Source: Burkholderiales bacterium
Lineage (GTDB): Bacteria; Pseudomonadota; Gammaproteobacteria; Burkholderiales; Casimicrobiaceae
DNA length: 64,000 bases
Direction of reading: 5' to 3'
NCBI GenBank assembly: GCA_025352105.1
Contig: JANXUB010000029.1
Location: forward strand, 1 to 64,000
Shown: positions 25,443 through 34,271 of the stretch, one piece after another
Numbering within the stretch: position 1 is the first letter of the stretch
Layout: each line of letters opens with the position of its first letter
The notes under the pieces: model-generated
The model's input: only the letters and a program-made list of their open reading frames with translations
Database searches by the model: none
Told to the model about the DNA's origin: nothing
Made by a program: the position numbers and the translations under genes

Positions 25443-25907
25443 TCACTGCGGCTTGTATTCTCTGATGGCTTTGTCGAGCGCTTTGTACTCGTCGCATTCC
25501 TTGTTGCCGCAGATGCTTTCGAGCTTGGCGAGTTGCGCGCGGGCTTTGACCACATCGTTGGTCTTGACGTAGGCCACGCCCAGATAGCTGTTAGCGCCGC
25601 GGTGAAACGGCTCCAGCGCGAGGGCGCGGTCGTAGGCTGCAAACGCGGCTTTGGTGTCACCTGCCCAGCGGCTTGTATAGCCAAGCATGTTCCAGGCGTC
25701 GGCATTCTTCGGGTCTTGCAGCGTCGCGCGGCGAAAATGATCGGCAGCGAGCGTCCATTGTTTTGCCTCGACTGCGGTTTTGCCGGCCTGAAAGTCGGCT
25801 GAGGCGACCGCTTTGGCGGGGCTCGATTCGGTGTCGGCGGCATGAGCGGTGGACAGTGTGATGAGGCCAAGAGTGATGACTGTCGTCAAGGTGATGAGCT
25901 TGGGCAT
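25443..25907 (-). CDS. Periplasmic TPR protein
   Basis: A 154-residue protein with a Sec signal peptide (LITLSTAHAA cleavage region near residue 23) and two to three tetratricopeptide repeats (ADHFRRATLQDPKNADAWNM, AAFAAYDRALALEPFHRGAN), followed by a short Cys pair (ICGNKEC). An AAGGAAG ribosome binding site precedes the ATG. Function is unknown; TPR units of this kind serve as periplasmic protein-protein adaptors. It is followed by the lectin-like gene and preceded by another exported protein on the same strand. Confidence 0.83.
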   Translation of the reverse strand: MPKLITLTTVITLGLITLSTAHAADTESSPAKAVASADFQAGKTAVEAKQWTLAADHFRRATLQDPKNADAWNMLGYTSRWAGDTKAAFAAYDRALALEPFHRGANSYLGVAYVKTNDVVKARAQLAKLESICGNKECDEYKALDKAIREYKPQ

Positions 25908-25971
25908 GAGTGCTTCCTTGTTGATGGATGAATGGGTTGCCGACCGCGCGCGGTGGCGCGGTCAGCGTGGT

Positions 25972-26463
25972 TTAGCGAGCGACCGGATACTCGTACTTGG
26001 TCGTGGTCTTCCGCCATGAATCGCGATTGCCTTCGTGGTCAACGAGCAAACTCCAGCCCTCACGCGAGAGCTGACCCGCCGGCAACGTTGGGTCCATATT
26101 GCCGGCCACCGAGCGACAGGCGTCCTGGCCTTGCGTGACTTTCAGTTCCCAGCCGAACGAGCACTCAGCCTTAAGCGTCTCGCGTTTGACATCGGTGCAT
26201 TTGAGCACGCCGCCTTCGTAGCTCACGCGGTCATTGCCGTCGGCTGGACAGGCACCCCCCCGAGCCGGTGTCGATGCGTTACCGAAGTCATGGCCTGCAG
26301 GGTACACGTAGACGCGCTCCATCTTTGAGCACTTCAATACGTTGCTTGAATAATCGGCTTCGTAGCCGGACGGGCAGCGAACGCCGTTGGACTGGGCGAA
26401 TGTGGCTTGCGAGAGGCCGCCAACCGTCAGCACGACGAGGGTTCCGCGTAAGGTGCGTTTCAT
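25972..26463 (-). CDS. Exported cysteine-containing protein of unknown function
   Basis: A 163-residue protein with a signal peptide ending at ATFAQ near residue 24 and a mature part with six cysteines spaced as repeated units (VRCPSGYEADYSSNVLKC, then GACPADGNDRVSYEGGVLKC, then AECSFGWELKV and DACRS). The two VLKC units look like an internal duplication of about 45 residues. Disulfide bonding in the periplasm is likely. A strong TAGGAG ribosome binding site precedes the start. No family was recognised. Confidence 0.75.
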   Translation of the reverse strand: MKRTLRGTLVVLTVGGLSQATFAQSNGVRCPSGYEADYSSNVLKCSKMERVYVYPAGHDFGNASTPARGGACPADGNDRVSYEGGVLKCTDVKRETLKAECSFGWELKVTQGQDACRSVAGNMDPTLPAGQLSREGWSLLVDHEGNRDSWRKTTTKYEYPVAR

Positions 26464-26648
26464 GGGTATCTCCTAAAGTTTTCGAGGGGGTTTGAGTCGT
26501 GCCAGACCGCTCGTTGAGTGCATGTCTGGCATGGACTGAACTTTAGAAGTGATGAAGTGCCGTGAACATACGCAGATTGCCGTAGTTTCGACGCCACGAT
26601 GCCGTAGGCCGTGGTGTCGCAGCGATCCGGTCGCGGCTAGCGATCTCG

Positions 26649-27758
26649 CTAGCCGCGCCGCTGCCAGCGGCTTCCGGGCAGTTGTTCGATGCGGCCCGAG
26701 AGTTCGAGCATCGTGAGTTCGGTGACGATTTGATCGACAGCGAATCCACTGTGGGCGACTAATGTGTCAACGTCGATGGGCGTGTGTTCGATAAATTTGA
26801 GCAGAGCGGAGTCGGGGGTTGCTGACGTTGCACTTCGCTCTGTTGCCGTCGCGGTGGTGGTGTCAATGCGCAACTCTTCGAGCACGTCCTGCGCTGTTTC
26901 AACGAGCTTTGCCCCCTGCTTGATCAGGTGATGGCAGCCTTTGTGAAAGGTCGAATGAATCGAGCCGGGGATGGCAAAAACTTCGCGACTTTGATCGCCC
27001 GCGAGTCGCGCCGTGATGAGCGAGCCGGAGTTCATGGAGGCTTCGACCACCAGCACGCCGAGCGAGAGGCCGCTGATGATGCGGTTGCGTTTCGGAAAAT
27101 TCTCCGCGAGTGGTGGCGTGCCGAGTGGATACTCGCTGACGATCAAACCGCGCTCGGCGATGGAGTGCGCGAGCACTTTGTTCTTCGCGGGATAAACGCG
27201 ATCAATACCGGTACCGATGACGGCAATCGTCGAGCCCGAATTGACATTCGTTGCCCGCAATGCGCCGACGTGCGACGCGGCGTCGATGCCGAGCGCCATG
27301 CCGGAGACGATGGTAACGTTCCGCTCGGCAAACGCCTGCGCGAAAGCCTCAGCGGTGTCGGCACCGCCTTGCGAGCAATTGCGCGAACCAACCATCGCAA
27401 TCGCGGGATTCGCGAGAAGTTCGATGCGACCCTTGGCGTAGAGCACGATGGGCGCATCGCCGCTTTCAAGGAGCGCTTTTGGGTAGGCAGGATGCGCCCA
27501 CGTCAGAAGATGGTGCTCGCTCGACGCCGCTAGCCAGGCGAGGGATTCGTCAATTTTTGTCTGCGTTTCGGGCGATGGTGCCGCAACAATCGCGCTCGCG
27601 ACTTTGTCCGTAACGAGGCGCGAGAGCGTGGATCGACTTGCGCTGCAGATGGTGGCGACGTCACCGAGTTCCGACAGCAATTTGTGCAGCGTGCGCGGAC
27701 CAACACCAGACGCAAAGGCAAGTCGCAAAAAATTGGGGTCGTCAGCGTGTGAACTCAT
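26649..27758 (-). CDS. dprA: DNA-processing protein DprA
   Basis: A 369-residue DprA/Smf: an N-terminal helix-hairpin-like region (GVGPRTLHKLLSELGD), the Rossmann core (VGSRNCSQGGADTAEAFA, SGMALGIDAASHVGAL, VIGTGIDRVYPAKN, FPKRNRIISGLSLGVLVVEA, SGSLITARLAGDQSREVFAIPG), and a C-terminal winged-helix DML1-like tail. DprA loads RecA onto incoming single-stranded DNA during transformation. A ComF homologue in this window points the same way. It is downstream of the LysM gene on the same strand, but a strong terminator separates them. Confidence 0.95.
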   Translation of the reverse strand: MSSHADDPNFLRLAFASGVGPRTLHKLLSELGDVATICSASRSTLSRLVTDKVASAIVAAPSPETQTKIDESLAWLAASSEHHLLTWAHPAYPKALLESGDAPIVLYAKGRIELLANPAIAMVGSRNCSQGGADTAEAFAQAFAERNVTIVSGMALGIDAASHVGALRATNVNSGSTIAVIGTGIDRVYPAKNKVLAHSIAERGLIVSEYPLGTPPLAENFPKRNRIISGLSLGVLVVEASMNSGSLITARLAGDQSREVFAIPGSIHSTFHKGCHHLIKQGAKLVETAQDVLEELRIDTTTATATERSATSATPDSALLKFIEHTPIDVDTLVAHSGFAVDQIVTELTMLELSGRIEQLPGSRWQRRG

Positions 27759-27776
27759 GAGGCGATTCGAATGCGT

Positions 27777-27806
27777 AGAAAAAACAAGGGCACCGCGCAG
27801 GTGCCC
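27777..27806 (-). terminator. Intrinsic terminator after the LysM gene
   Basis: GGGCACC-GCGCA-GGTGCCC forms a seven-bp stem. Read on the minus strand it is followed by TTGTTTTTTC, a good U-tract. It lies between the LysM stop and the dprA start, so dprA is expected to have its own promoter or depend on read-through. Confidence 0.8.
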
Positions 27807-27834
27807 TCGAATTCAGCGGCAAGGCTCTGAATGC

Positions 27835-29040
27835 TTATGGATTGCGCAGAACATAGCCCGCACGCAACGTCTCGGTGCCGCTGTTCATCACCATGCCGTA
27901 GGAGATGCCCTCGAAAACGCGGAACACGAACACGAGCGCCACGCGCTCCTCGGGAATGTCGAGCGTTGCCGGCTCGGCCGTCGCCTGCTTCGGCCAGAAC
28001 GGCACCCAGTTGAGTGTGTTCTCGTTGTAGCGTGGATTGGCGAAGGTTTCCTTGGTCTTGTACGCGGCCAGCACGTGGCCTACTTCGAGGCCGTCACGCT
28101 TGCCGAGATTCATGGTGACTACGTCGAGCTTTCCGGCTTCAGAGATGCCGTTTGGCAATGTCATGACCAAGCCTTCAACCTTTGCTTCTGGTGCATGCGG
28201 AATGTAGGCCATGGTCTCGCTCGGCGGCTGCGGAATCAGGTAGTCGCCGACCTGAATTTCCTGCTTCACGCTGACGATTTCGAGCCGTGCGACGTCACCG
28301 TCGCGCAGCACCTTGGCGTCGCCCAGATAGGTTGCTTCATAGCCAATGATTTGTGGGTCAGGCTCATTGTGCCGCCACTTGTACCAGGGTCGTGCGGTGA
28401 TCGATGTGTCGCGCAACTGGCGACCCTTACGAAACATTTGAAACACCTTGCCCATTTCGGGCTTGATACCCACGGCATACACCGAATCTGCGGTCGCGAA
28501 AGCAACGCGTTCGCCCGTCGACTTGACAATTTGTGCGGCGCTATCGAACGTTTCTGCGCCGACCACGCGGTTACGCGACATGAACGGCTCAATGTCCTGG
28601 GGCGCGATGCTCGGAATGGCCGCTCCCTCGCGTGCTTCGGCACGAATTTGTGGCGACAGGCGCACCAAGCCGCGCTCCTCGGGCATGCCGCTGCCGCCCG
28701 GCGCAAACCCCAAGCGTGGCCCCCCTGGCGCGTTGCGATCCAGATAGATCACCTGACCGGGATAAATCCAGTGCGGATTTTTGACCTGCTCGCGGTTCAT
28801 GCGCCAGACTTCGGGCCAGCGCCACGGTTGTTTAAGAAACTTGCCGGAGATGCCCCAGAGCGTGTCGCCCTTGACCACGGTGTGGCTGTCGGGCGCGTTC
28901 TCGCGCACTTGTACGGGCGCGCTGGGCGCTTGCGCCAAGGCGAGCGTCGCCACGGTGGCGACGGCGACCGAAGCCACAAATCGCGCAGCGCGACGAGCAA
29001 ACGTTGACTCTGATGAAAAAGATGGAGGGTTCGTTAACAT
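27835..29040 (-). CDS. LysM peptidoglycan-binding protein
   Basis: A 401-residue exported protein: signal peptide ending around LALAQA near residue 37, then a single LysM module (HTVVKGDTLWGISGKFL to PGQVIYLDRN, about residues 53-100) that binds the glycan backbone of peptidoglycan. A long C-terminal part of unknown fold follows (VVGAETFDSAAQIVKS, RDGDVARLEIVSVKQEIQVG). In betaproteobacteria this protein is regularly found divergent from def-fmt and next to dprA, as here. A cell-envelope housekeeping role is likely. Confidence 0.9.
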   Translation of the reverse strand: MLTNPPSFSSESTFARRAARFVASVAVATVATLALAQAPSAPVQVRENAPDSHTVVKGDTLWGISGKFLKQPWRWPEVWRMNREQVKNPHWIYPGQVIYLDRNAPGGPRLGFAPGGSGMPEERGLVRLSPQIRAEAREGAAIPSIAPQDIEPFMSRNRVVGAETFDSAAQIVKSTGERVAFATADSVYAVGIKPEMGKVFQMFRKGRQLRDTSITARPWYKWRHNEPDPQIIGYEATYLGDAKVLRDGDVARLEIVSVKQEIQVGDYLIPQPPSETMAYIPHAPEAKVEGLVMTLPNGISEAGKLDVVTMNLGKRDGLEVGHVLAAYKTKETFANPRYNENTLNWVPFWPKQATAEPATLDIPEERVALVFVFRVFEGISYGMVMNSGTETLRAGYVLRNP

Positions 29041-29225
29041 TCCGTGTCCTGGTGGCGGCGTCTGGTAGACGACATTGTCATATTTTTTCGGAAGAGCGAA
29101 GTTTCTCGCAAATCTGACCTTTTCTGGTCATTTCTAGCATCCGGAATATAGAAAAGTCGAAAAAGACCCAAACCTTAAGAAATTACATGAAGATTGTGCA
29201 ACCAGACATCTGATTTGGCAAGTAA

Positions 29226-29735
29226 ATGACGCTCCTGACTATCCTTGAATACCCCGATACGCGGCTAAAACGCATCGCTGCTCCCGTGACCGAGTTCACA
29301 CCCGCTATTAAAAAGCTGGTGGATGACATGGCGCAAACGATGTACGAAGCCCCCGGAATCGGCCTTGCCGCGACGCAGGTGGACGTGCACAAGCGCGTGA
29401 TCGTGATCGACACGTCGGAGACCAAGAACGATCTGAAAGTCTTCATCAACCCGGAAATCATTGTCGCTGACGGCGAAATGGTGGGCGAAGAAGGCTGTCT
29501 GTCGGTGCCCGAGTATTACGAAAGCGTTCGTCGCGCTGCCCACGTAGTGGTGCGAGCGCAGGATGTCACTGGCGAGGTTTTTGAGCTAGAAGCAACCGAG
29601 CTGCTCGCTGTCTGCATTCAGCATGAGATGGATCATCTCAAAGGCATTGTTTTCGTGGAACACTTGTCTCAATTGAAGCAGATTCGCATCAAAAACAAGA
29701 TGAAGAAACGGCACCGCGAGGCGGAACGGGTCTAG
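29226..29735 (+). CDS. def: Peptide deformylase
   Basis: A 169-residue deformylase with all three metal-site motifs: [13 protein letters not shown] (cysteine ligand) and HEMDH (two histidine ligands and the catalytic Glu). It removes the N-formyl group from nascent proteins. The partner gene fmt, which adds that group to initiator tRNA, follows after about 110 bp that contains a REP doublet. The ATG has no strong ribosome binding site, but length and first residues ([15 protein letters not shown]) fit the family. Confidence 0.97.
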   Translation: MTLLTILEYPDTRLKRIAAPVTEFTPAIKKLVDDMAQTMYEAPGIGLAATQVDVHKRVIVIDTSETKNDLKVFINPEIIVADGEMVGEEGCLSVPEYYESVRRAAHVVVRAQDVTGEVFELEATELLAVCIQHEMDHLKGIVFVEHLSQLKQIRIKNKMKKRHREAERV

Positions 29736-29748
29736 TTTCGCCCTTCTC

Positions 29749-29826
29749 TGTGGGAGCGGTTGCACCGCGACTGCTTACGCTAGGTTACGTCTGGTTCGGT
29801 TCTTCGCGGTGGAATCGCTCCCACAC
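29749..29826. repeat. Inverted REP doublet (GTGGGAGCGGTT type) between def and fmt
   Basis: TGTGGGAGCGGTTGCACCGC at the left is mirrored by GCGGTGGAATCGCTCCCACA at the right around a spacer of about 33 bp. It is the same family as the doublet at 60235 and related to REP sequences known in Pseudomonas and Xanthomonas. It may fold in the def-fmt message. Confidence 0.75.
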
Positions 29827-29847
29827 TGCCATCTTCTACATCCCGCC

Positions 29848-30825
29848 ATGAAAATCATCTTCGCAGGCACTCCTGAATTTGCCGCCACGGCGCTGCGAGC
29901 CTTGCTGCATGCGGGCCCCGACGCGGGCCTTCAAGTCATTGCGGCCTATACCCAGCCAGATCGCCCGGCGGGGCGCGGCATGAAATTGACGGCCTCTGCG
30001 GTGAAAGTTCTGGCCGCGTCTCGCGGCATTCCGGTGTTTCAGCCGCCGACGTTAAAGACACCCGAAGCGCAAGCGGAAATGGCCGCGCTAGGAGCGGACG
30101 TGATGGTGGTCGCCGCTTACGGGCTGATCTTGCCGCAAGCCGTGCTCGATATTCCGCACAAAGTCGCGGGCTTTGGCTGTCTGAATATTCACGCATCCCT
30201 GCTGCCGCGCTGGCGTGGCGCGGCCCCCATTCATCGGGCCATTCTCGCGGGCGACAAAGAGTCCGGCGTTGCCATCATGCAGATGGAGGCGGGCCTCGAC
30301 ACCGGCCCGGTGTTGCTCGAAACATTCACCGCGATTGGCGCGCGCGAAACCACCGGCCAGTTGCATGACCGGCTGGCCACGCTCGGGGCCGAGGCTATCG
30401 TGCATGTGCTCACGCGGCTAGCACGCGGGCACGAGCTTGCGAGCGCCGCGCAGTCGTCACTGGGAATCACCTACGCCCACAAAATCACGCCGGACGAAGC
30501 GGAGTTGAACTGGTCAACGAGCGCGGTAGAGATCGACCGTCAGATTCGCGCGTTTAACCCCGTGCCCGGTGCCTGGACCCTGTGGCGAGGTGAAAAATTA
30601 AAGTTGTGGGGGTCTGAGCTCGTTTCGGTGCCGTCCTGTCTGGGATCGCTGCCAGGAGCCGTCATCGCCGCTGAAGGTGAGCGCTTGCTCGTTTCGTGCG
30701 AGGCGTCGGTGCTTGCGATTACGGAAGTGCAAAAGGCAGGCGGCAAACGCATGCCGGCGTCGGCGTGGCTCGCCGGTGGCAATCATGCAACGGTGGGCGA
30801 GATTCTGGGCGAACAGCAGCTTTAG
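29848..30825 (+). CDS. fmt: Methionyl-tRNA formyltransferase
   Basis: A 325-residue enzyme: the formyltransferase core starts MKIIFAGTPEFAATALRAL and contains the folate-binding/catalytic signature LNIHASLLPRWRGAAPIHRA followed by GDKESGVAIMQMEAGLDTGPVL. An OB-like C-terminal domain for tRNA binding begins near RAFNPVPGAW. It formylates Met-tRNAfMet using 10-formyl-THF. The start at 29848 is chosen by family alignment. The last codons (EQQL) and stop TAG fall in the first nine bases of repeat copy F. Confidence 0.96.
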   Translation: MKIIFAGTPEFAATALRALLHAGPDAGLQVIAAYTQPDRPAGRGMKLTASAVKVLAASRGIPVFQPPTLKTPEAQAEMAALGADVMVVAAYGLILPQAVLDIPHKVAGFGCLNIHASLLPRWRGAAPIHRAILAGDKESGVAIMQMEAGLDTGPVLLETFTAIGARETTGQLHDRLATLGAEAIVHVLTRLARGHELASAAQSSLGITYAHKITPDEAELNWSTSAVEIDRQIRAFNPVPGAWTLWRGEKLKLWGSELVSVPSCLGSLPGAVIAAEGERLLVSCEASVLAITEVQKAGGKRMPASAWLAGGNHATVGEILGEQQL

Positions 30826-30932
30826 CCTGAAATGACCGCCGAACTAGGGCTGTCAGATTATTTTTAGCTAAGTCGACCTTGGCGAAAAACCGATGGTAGC
30901 CCCAATGCAGCAGTCGATTCAAGCCAAAGCTG
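30817..30932. repeat. 116-bp palindromic element, copy F
   Basis: Ends CAGCTTTA/CAAAGCTG, GGGC at 31-34, core AGTCGACC at 55-62, GCCC at 83-86 within TAGCCCCAATGCA. It contains the end of fmt (stop TAG at element positions 7-9) and lies 51 bp from the stop of the convergent ubiK gene. Confidence 0.82.
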
Positions 30933-30983
30933 AAAGCCGTACCCCGGAAAATCAGCAGCCGACCTTGCCGTACTCCGATCCGG

Positions 30984-31211
30984 TCACGCCGAGTTCTTCT
31001 TCTCTAGCGCGTCAACTTTGGCGGTCAAATCGTCAATCTGCGCTCGGAGCACATTCAGCATTTCGCGCTGAACTTCAAATTCCTGCTTACTGACGACGTC
31101 CATGCGCGACAAACCCGCAGCTAGCGTGGCGCGCAGGTTTTTCTGAAGGTCTTCGCCGGGGTTGCCCGAGAGTACGGCTTTGAGCTGGGCGGTGAGTTCA
31201 TCGAGTGTCAT
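30984..31211 (-). CDS. ubiK: Ubiquinone biosynthesis accessory factor UbiK (BMFP family)
   Basis: A 75-residue protein hidden inside a 592-residue track ORF. From ATG 31211 it reads MTLDELTAQLKAVLSGNPGE, then RATLAAGLSRMDVVSKQEFEV and a C-terminal coiled coil (VLRAQIDDLTAKVDALEKK). This is the BMFP/YqiC/UbiK pattern: an amphipathic N terminus and a trimeric coiled coil. UbiK helps the soluble Ubi complex in aerobic ubiquinone synthesis. Its position divergent from torF-glnK-amtB is conserved in related betaproteobacteria. Confidence 0.9.
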   Translation of the reverse strand: MTLDELTAQLKAVLSGNPGEDLQKNLRATLAAGLSRMDVVSKQEFEVQREMLNVLRAQIDDLTAKVDALEKKNSA

Positions 31212-31318
31212 GCCTGCGAGTCTAGCAAACGCCTTGTTGTGCAGTGGAGTGCGTGTTTCGGCTCCAATCTTCTTTGAATGCTTTTTTTTGGTGCGACTAG
31301 AAGGCCCTACGCACTGAA

Positions 31319-31335
31319 TGCACCTAATTAGTGAA
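31319..31335 (+). promoter_or_regulatory. NtrC-like upstream activator site
   Basis: TGCACCTAATTAGTGAA keeps the spacing of NtrC sites (TGCAC-N7-GTGCA, nine of ten key bases). It is 50 bp upstream of a sigma-54 promoter and ahead of a glnK-amtB unit, the classical NtrC regulon target. Confidence 0.6.
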
Positions 31336-31385
31336 TATCGGCGCTGATCGCACGTTGCACCGCAGCAACGCCCCGTGCTGCCTGC

Positions 31386-31400
31386 TGGCACGGCGCTTGC
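31386..31400 (+). promoter_or_regulatory. Sigma-54 (-24/-12) promoter of torF-glnK-amtB
   Basis: TGGCACGGCGCTTGC matches the consensus TGGCAC-G-N4-TTGC exactly. It lies 76 bp before the torF start. Transcription would start about 12 bp downstream of the TGC element. This fits nitrogen-limitation control of a PII/ammonium transporter operon. Confidence 0.85.
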
Positions 31401-31475
31401 GACATCAGACCAAATTGCGTTCCGGCGCACGCTACCATCACGAACCAAAATAAAACTCATCTCAGGAGATTCACG

Positions 31476-32258
31476 ATGAAATTGAAACAAACTCTCGTTG
31501 CCGCCGCCATTTCCGGTTTGATCGCCAGCGTCGCTTTTGCCCAGACACCGCCCCCTGCGCAAGCACCGGCCGCTGCGCCAGAGCCAGCGCCGCCGTTTTC
31601 GGTGAATGTGGGCCTTGCTTCTTCGTACATCTATCGCGGCCTGAACCAGTCCGATTACAAGCCAGCGCTGCAAATCGGTGCTGATTATGTGCACCCGAGT
31701 GGTTTTTATGTGGGTGTGTGGGCATCCAGCATCCGTTGGGTCAAGGACTTCGGCCTCGGCTCTTCCAATGTTGAAACAGACATCTACGCAGGCTACAAAG
31801 GCGAAGCCGGGCCGGTTGCCTATGACGTTGGTGTGTTGCAGTACGTCTACAACGGGTCTGTGACCAAGGGTGCGGTTCGCGCCAACACCACCGAGCTCTA
31901 CGTTGCGGGCACGATCAAGATGTTCACGCTTAAGTACTCGCATGTTGTTTCGAATGCAATCTTTGCCACGCCAAACTCCAAAAACAGCGGCTACCTTGAT
32001 CTGAGCGCATCGTTCCCGATCACCGACGCTTTGGCCATCAACGCGCACGTTGGTCATCAGATCATCAAAAACACCGGTGGCCTCGGAACCTACACCGATG
32101 GCAAAGTCGAAGCGGCGTACGACTTCGGCAACGGCCTTGGCCTGTCCGGCGGCGTGACCGCGACGGATGCCAACAAAGGCTTCTACACACCTGCAGGCAA
32201 GAAGTTCACCGGCAAGACGACACCGTACCTGCTGCTCAAGTACACCAAAGCTTTCTAA
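31476..32258 (+). CDS. TorF-family putative outer-membrane porin
   Basis: A 260-residue outer-membrane protein: signal peptide (ISGLIASVAFAQ), an Ala/Pro-rich linker, then the family signature FSVNVGLASSYIYRGLNQSD. Alternating amphipathic beta strands run to a terminal aromatic residue (LLLKYTKAF). It likely forms a small beta barrel. Family members commonly precede glnK-amtB in betaproteobacteria, suggesting a role in passage of nitrogen compounds across the outer membrane. It carries an AGGAG ribosome binding site and is the first gene after the sigma-54 promoter. Confidence 0.9.
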   Translation: MKLKQTLVAAAISGLIASVAFAQTPPPAQAPAAAPEPAPPFSVNVGLASSYIYRGLNQSDYKPALQIGADYVHPSGFYVGVWASSIRWVKDFGLGSSNVETDIYAGYKGEAGPVAYDVGVLQYVYNGSVTKGAVRANTTELYVAGTIKMFTLKYSHVVSNAIFATPNSKNSGYLDLSASFPITDALAINAHVGHQIIKNTGGLGTYTDGKVEAAYDFGNGLGLSGGVTATDANKGFYTPAGKKFTGKTTPYLLLKYTKAF

Positions 32259-32618
<360 letters not shown>

Positions 32619-32635
32619 TCGGGGGGTTATTGATA

Positions 32636-34150
32636 ATGAAATTAAAACTATTCTTTGGCGCGCTATGCGCTGCACTCGCGTTCGGCGTGAGCACTGTGTC
32701 GGTCGCGCAAGCGCCTGCCGCTGCTCCTGCTGCGGCGGCACCTGCCGCCGACGCCAAGCCAACCGAAGCAGCGAAACCCGCTGAAGCGGCTCCTGCTGCC
32801 AAAGCGCCCGAACCCAACAAAGGCGATACCGCCTGGATGATGGTTTCGACCTTGCTCGTCATCATGATGGCAGTACCGGGCCTCGCACTCTTCTACGGCG
32901 GTTTGGTTCGCTCGAAGAACGTGCTGTCCGTGCTCATGCAGGTGATGGTGGTGTTCTCGCTCGTGGTCGTGCTTTGGCTGATTTACGGCTATAGCTTTGC
33001 GTTTACCGAGGGCAACTCGTTCTTTGGTGGAACCGATCGACTGTTCGGCAAAGGCCTGTTCGATGCCGCGACGGGCGCGTTTCCGAACGCCGCCACGTTT
33101 AGCAAAGGCGTTGTCATCCCCGAGATCGTCTTCATGGCCTTCCAGGCTTCGTTTGCTGGCATCACCTGCGCGCTGATCGTGGGCGCATTTGCCGAGCGCA
33201 TGAAGTTCTCAGCCGTGCTGATTTTCACGGTTATCTGGTTCACATTCAGCTACATCCCGGTCGCCCACATGGTGTGGTTCTGGTCTGGCCCTGATGCATT
33301 CACCGGACTTGACGCCGCCAAATCGGCGCTCGAATCGGCCAAGGGCGGCTTGCTGTGGCAGTGGGGTGCGCTTGACTTCGCTGGCGGCACGGTCGTTCAC
33401 ATCAATGCTGGCGTTGCCGGTCTGGTCGGTGCTTACCTGGTTGGCAAGCGTGTGGGTTACGGCAAGGAAGCCTTCCCTCCCCACTCGTTGACGTTGACGA
33501 TGGTTGGCGCTTCGCTCTTGTGGGTGGGCTGGTTCGGCTTCAATGCCGGCTCCGCGCTGGAAGCCAACGGCACTGCCGGTCTCGCCTTCATGAATACGTT
33601 TGTGGCGACCGCTGCGGCCGTGTTGTCGTGGATTGGTGCCGAGTGGTTCCTCAAAGGCAAGCCTTCGATGTTGGGTGCTGCGTCTGGCGCGGTTGCTGGC
33701 CTCGTTGCGATCACGCCTGCTGCCGGGAATGTCGGCCTGATGGGCGCGCTGGTGATCGGCCTGCTTGTCGGTTTGATCTGCCTGTGGGGCGTAACGGGTC
33801 TGAAGAAAATGCTCAAAGTCGACGACGCGCTGGATGTGTTCGGCGTTCATGCGCTGGGCGGAATCTTCGGCGCGCTCGCAACCGGAATATTTAACAGCCC
33901 GAAACTCGGTGGCCCAAGCTACGTGGGCGACTGGGTGACAGCGACAGTTGTCAAGGCTGCCGATTACTCGATCATGGATCAGCTCATCGTGCAGGCCAAA
34001 GCGGTTGGCGTGACGGTCGTGTGGACGGCAGTGGTCGCCTTCATCGCCTTCAAGATCGCTGACCTGATCGTTGGTTTGCGTGTCTCGGATGACGAGCAAC
34101 GTGAAGGCCTCGACATCGTGGCGCACGGCGAGAGTGCCTACAACAGGTAA
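32636..34150 (+). CDS. amtB: Ammonium transporter AmtB
   Basis: A 504-residue ammonium channel. A cleavable-type signal peptide and an Ala/Pro/Lys-rich stretch of about 35 residues precede the first membrane helix (GDTAWMMVSTLLVIMMAVPG). Family marks follow: ALFYGGLVRSKNVLSV, FAGITCALIVGAFAERMKFS, and the late FGVHALGGIFGALATGIF with the twin-His region. It acts in the inner membrane as a trimer and is gated by GlnK. The ATG at 32636 has a GGGGGG ribosome binding site at nine bases; the track start at 32630 is a TTG. A terminator follows. Confidence 0.96.
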   Translation: MKLKLFFGALCAALAFGVSTVSVAQAPAAAPAAAAPAADAKPTEAAKPAEAAPAAKAPEPNKGDTAWMMVSTLLVIMMAVPGLALFYGGLVRSKNVLSVLMQVMVVFSLVVVLWLIYGYSFAFTEGNSFFGGTDRLFGKGLFDAATGAFPNAATFSKGVVIPEIVFMAFQASFAGITCALIVGAFAERMKFSAVLIFTVIWFTFSYIPVAHMVWFWSGPDAFTGLDAAKSALESAKGGLLWQWGALDFAGGTVVHINAGVAGLVGAYLVGKRVGYGKEAFPPHSLTLTMVGASLLWVGWFGFNAGSALEANGTAGLAFMNTFVATAAAVLSWIGAEWFLKGKPSMLGAASGAVAGLVAITPAAGNVGLMGALVIGLLVGLICLWGVTGLKKMLKVDDALDVFGVHALGGIFGALATGIFNSPKLGGPSYVGDWVTATVVKAADYSIMDQLIVQAKAVGVTVVWTAVVAFIAFKIADLIVGLRVSDDEQREGLDIVAHGESAYNR

Positions 34151-34188
34151 TCTGGAAGCAACCGGGCTGCACGCCCGGCTTGAATCAA

Positions 34189-34222
34189 CAAAGGCTCACT
34201 TCGGTGGGCCTTTGTTTTTTGT
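34189..34222 (+). terminator. Intrinsic terminator after amtB
   Basis: AAAGGCTCAC-TTCG-GTGGGCCTTT forms a stable tetraloop hairpin followed by GTTTTTTG. A second GC-rich hairpin (CCGGGC-TGCAC-GCCCGG) lies just before it. This ends the torF-glnK-amtB operon. Confidence 0.88.
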
Positions 34223-34271
34223 ACTTTCGTCTAAATTTGCGAATCTACGAGCACAGTCGTACATTTCTAGT

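Noticed and set aside
27604-29007. 467-aa plus-strand ORF opposite LysM/dprA
   Set aside because: Spans two real minus-strand genes and their terminator; shadow ORF.
33209-34126. 305-aa minus-strand ORF inside amtB
   Set aside because: Antisense shadow of a membrane protein gene.
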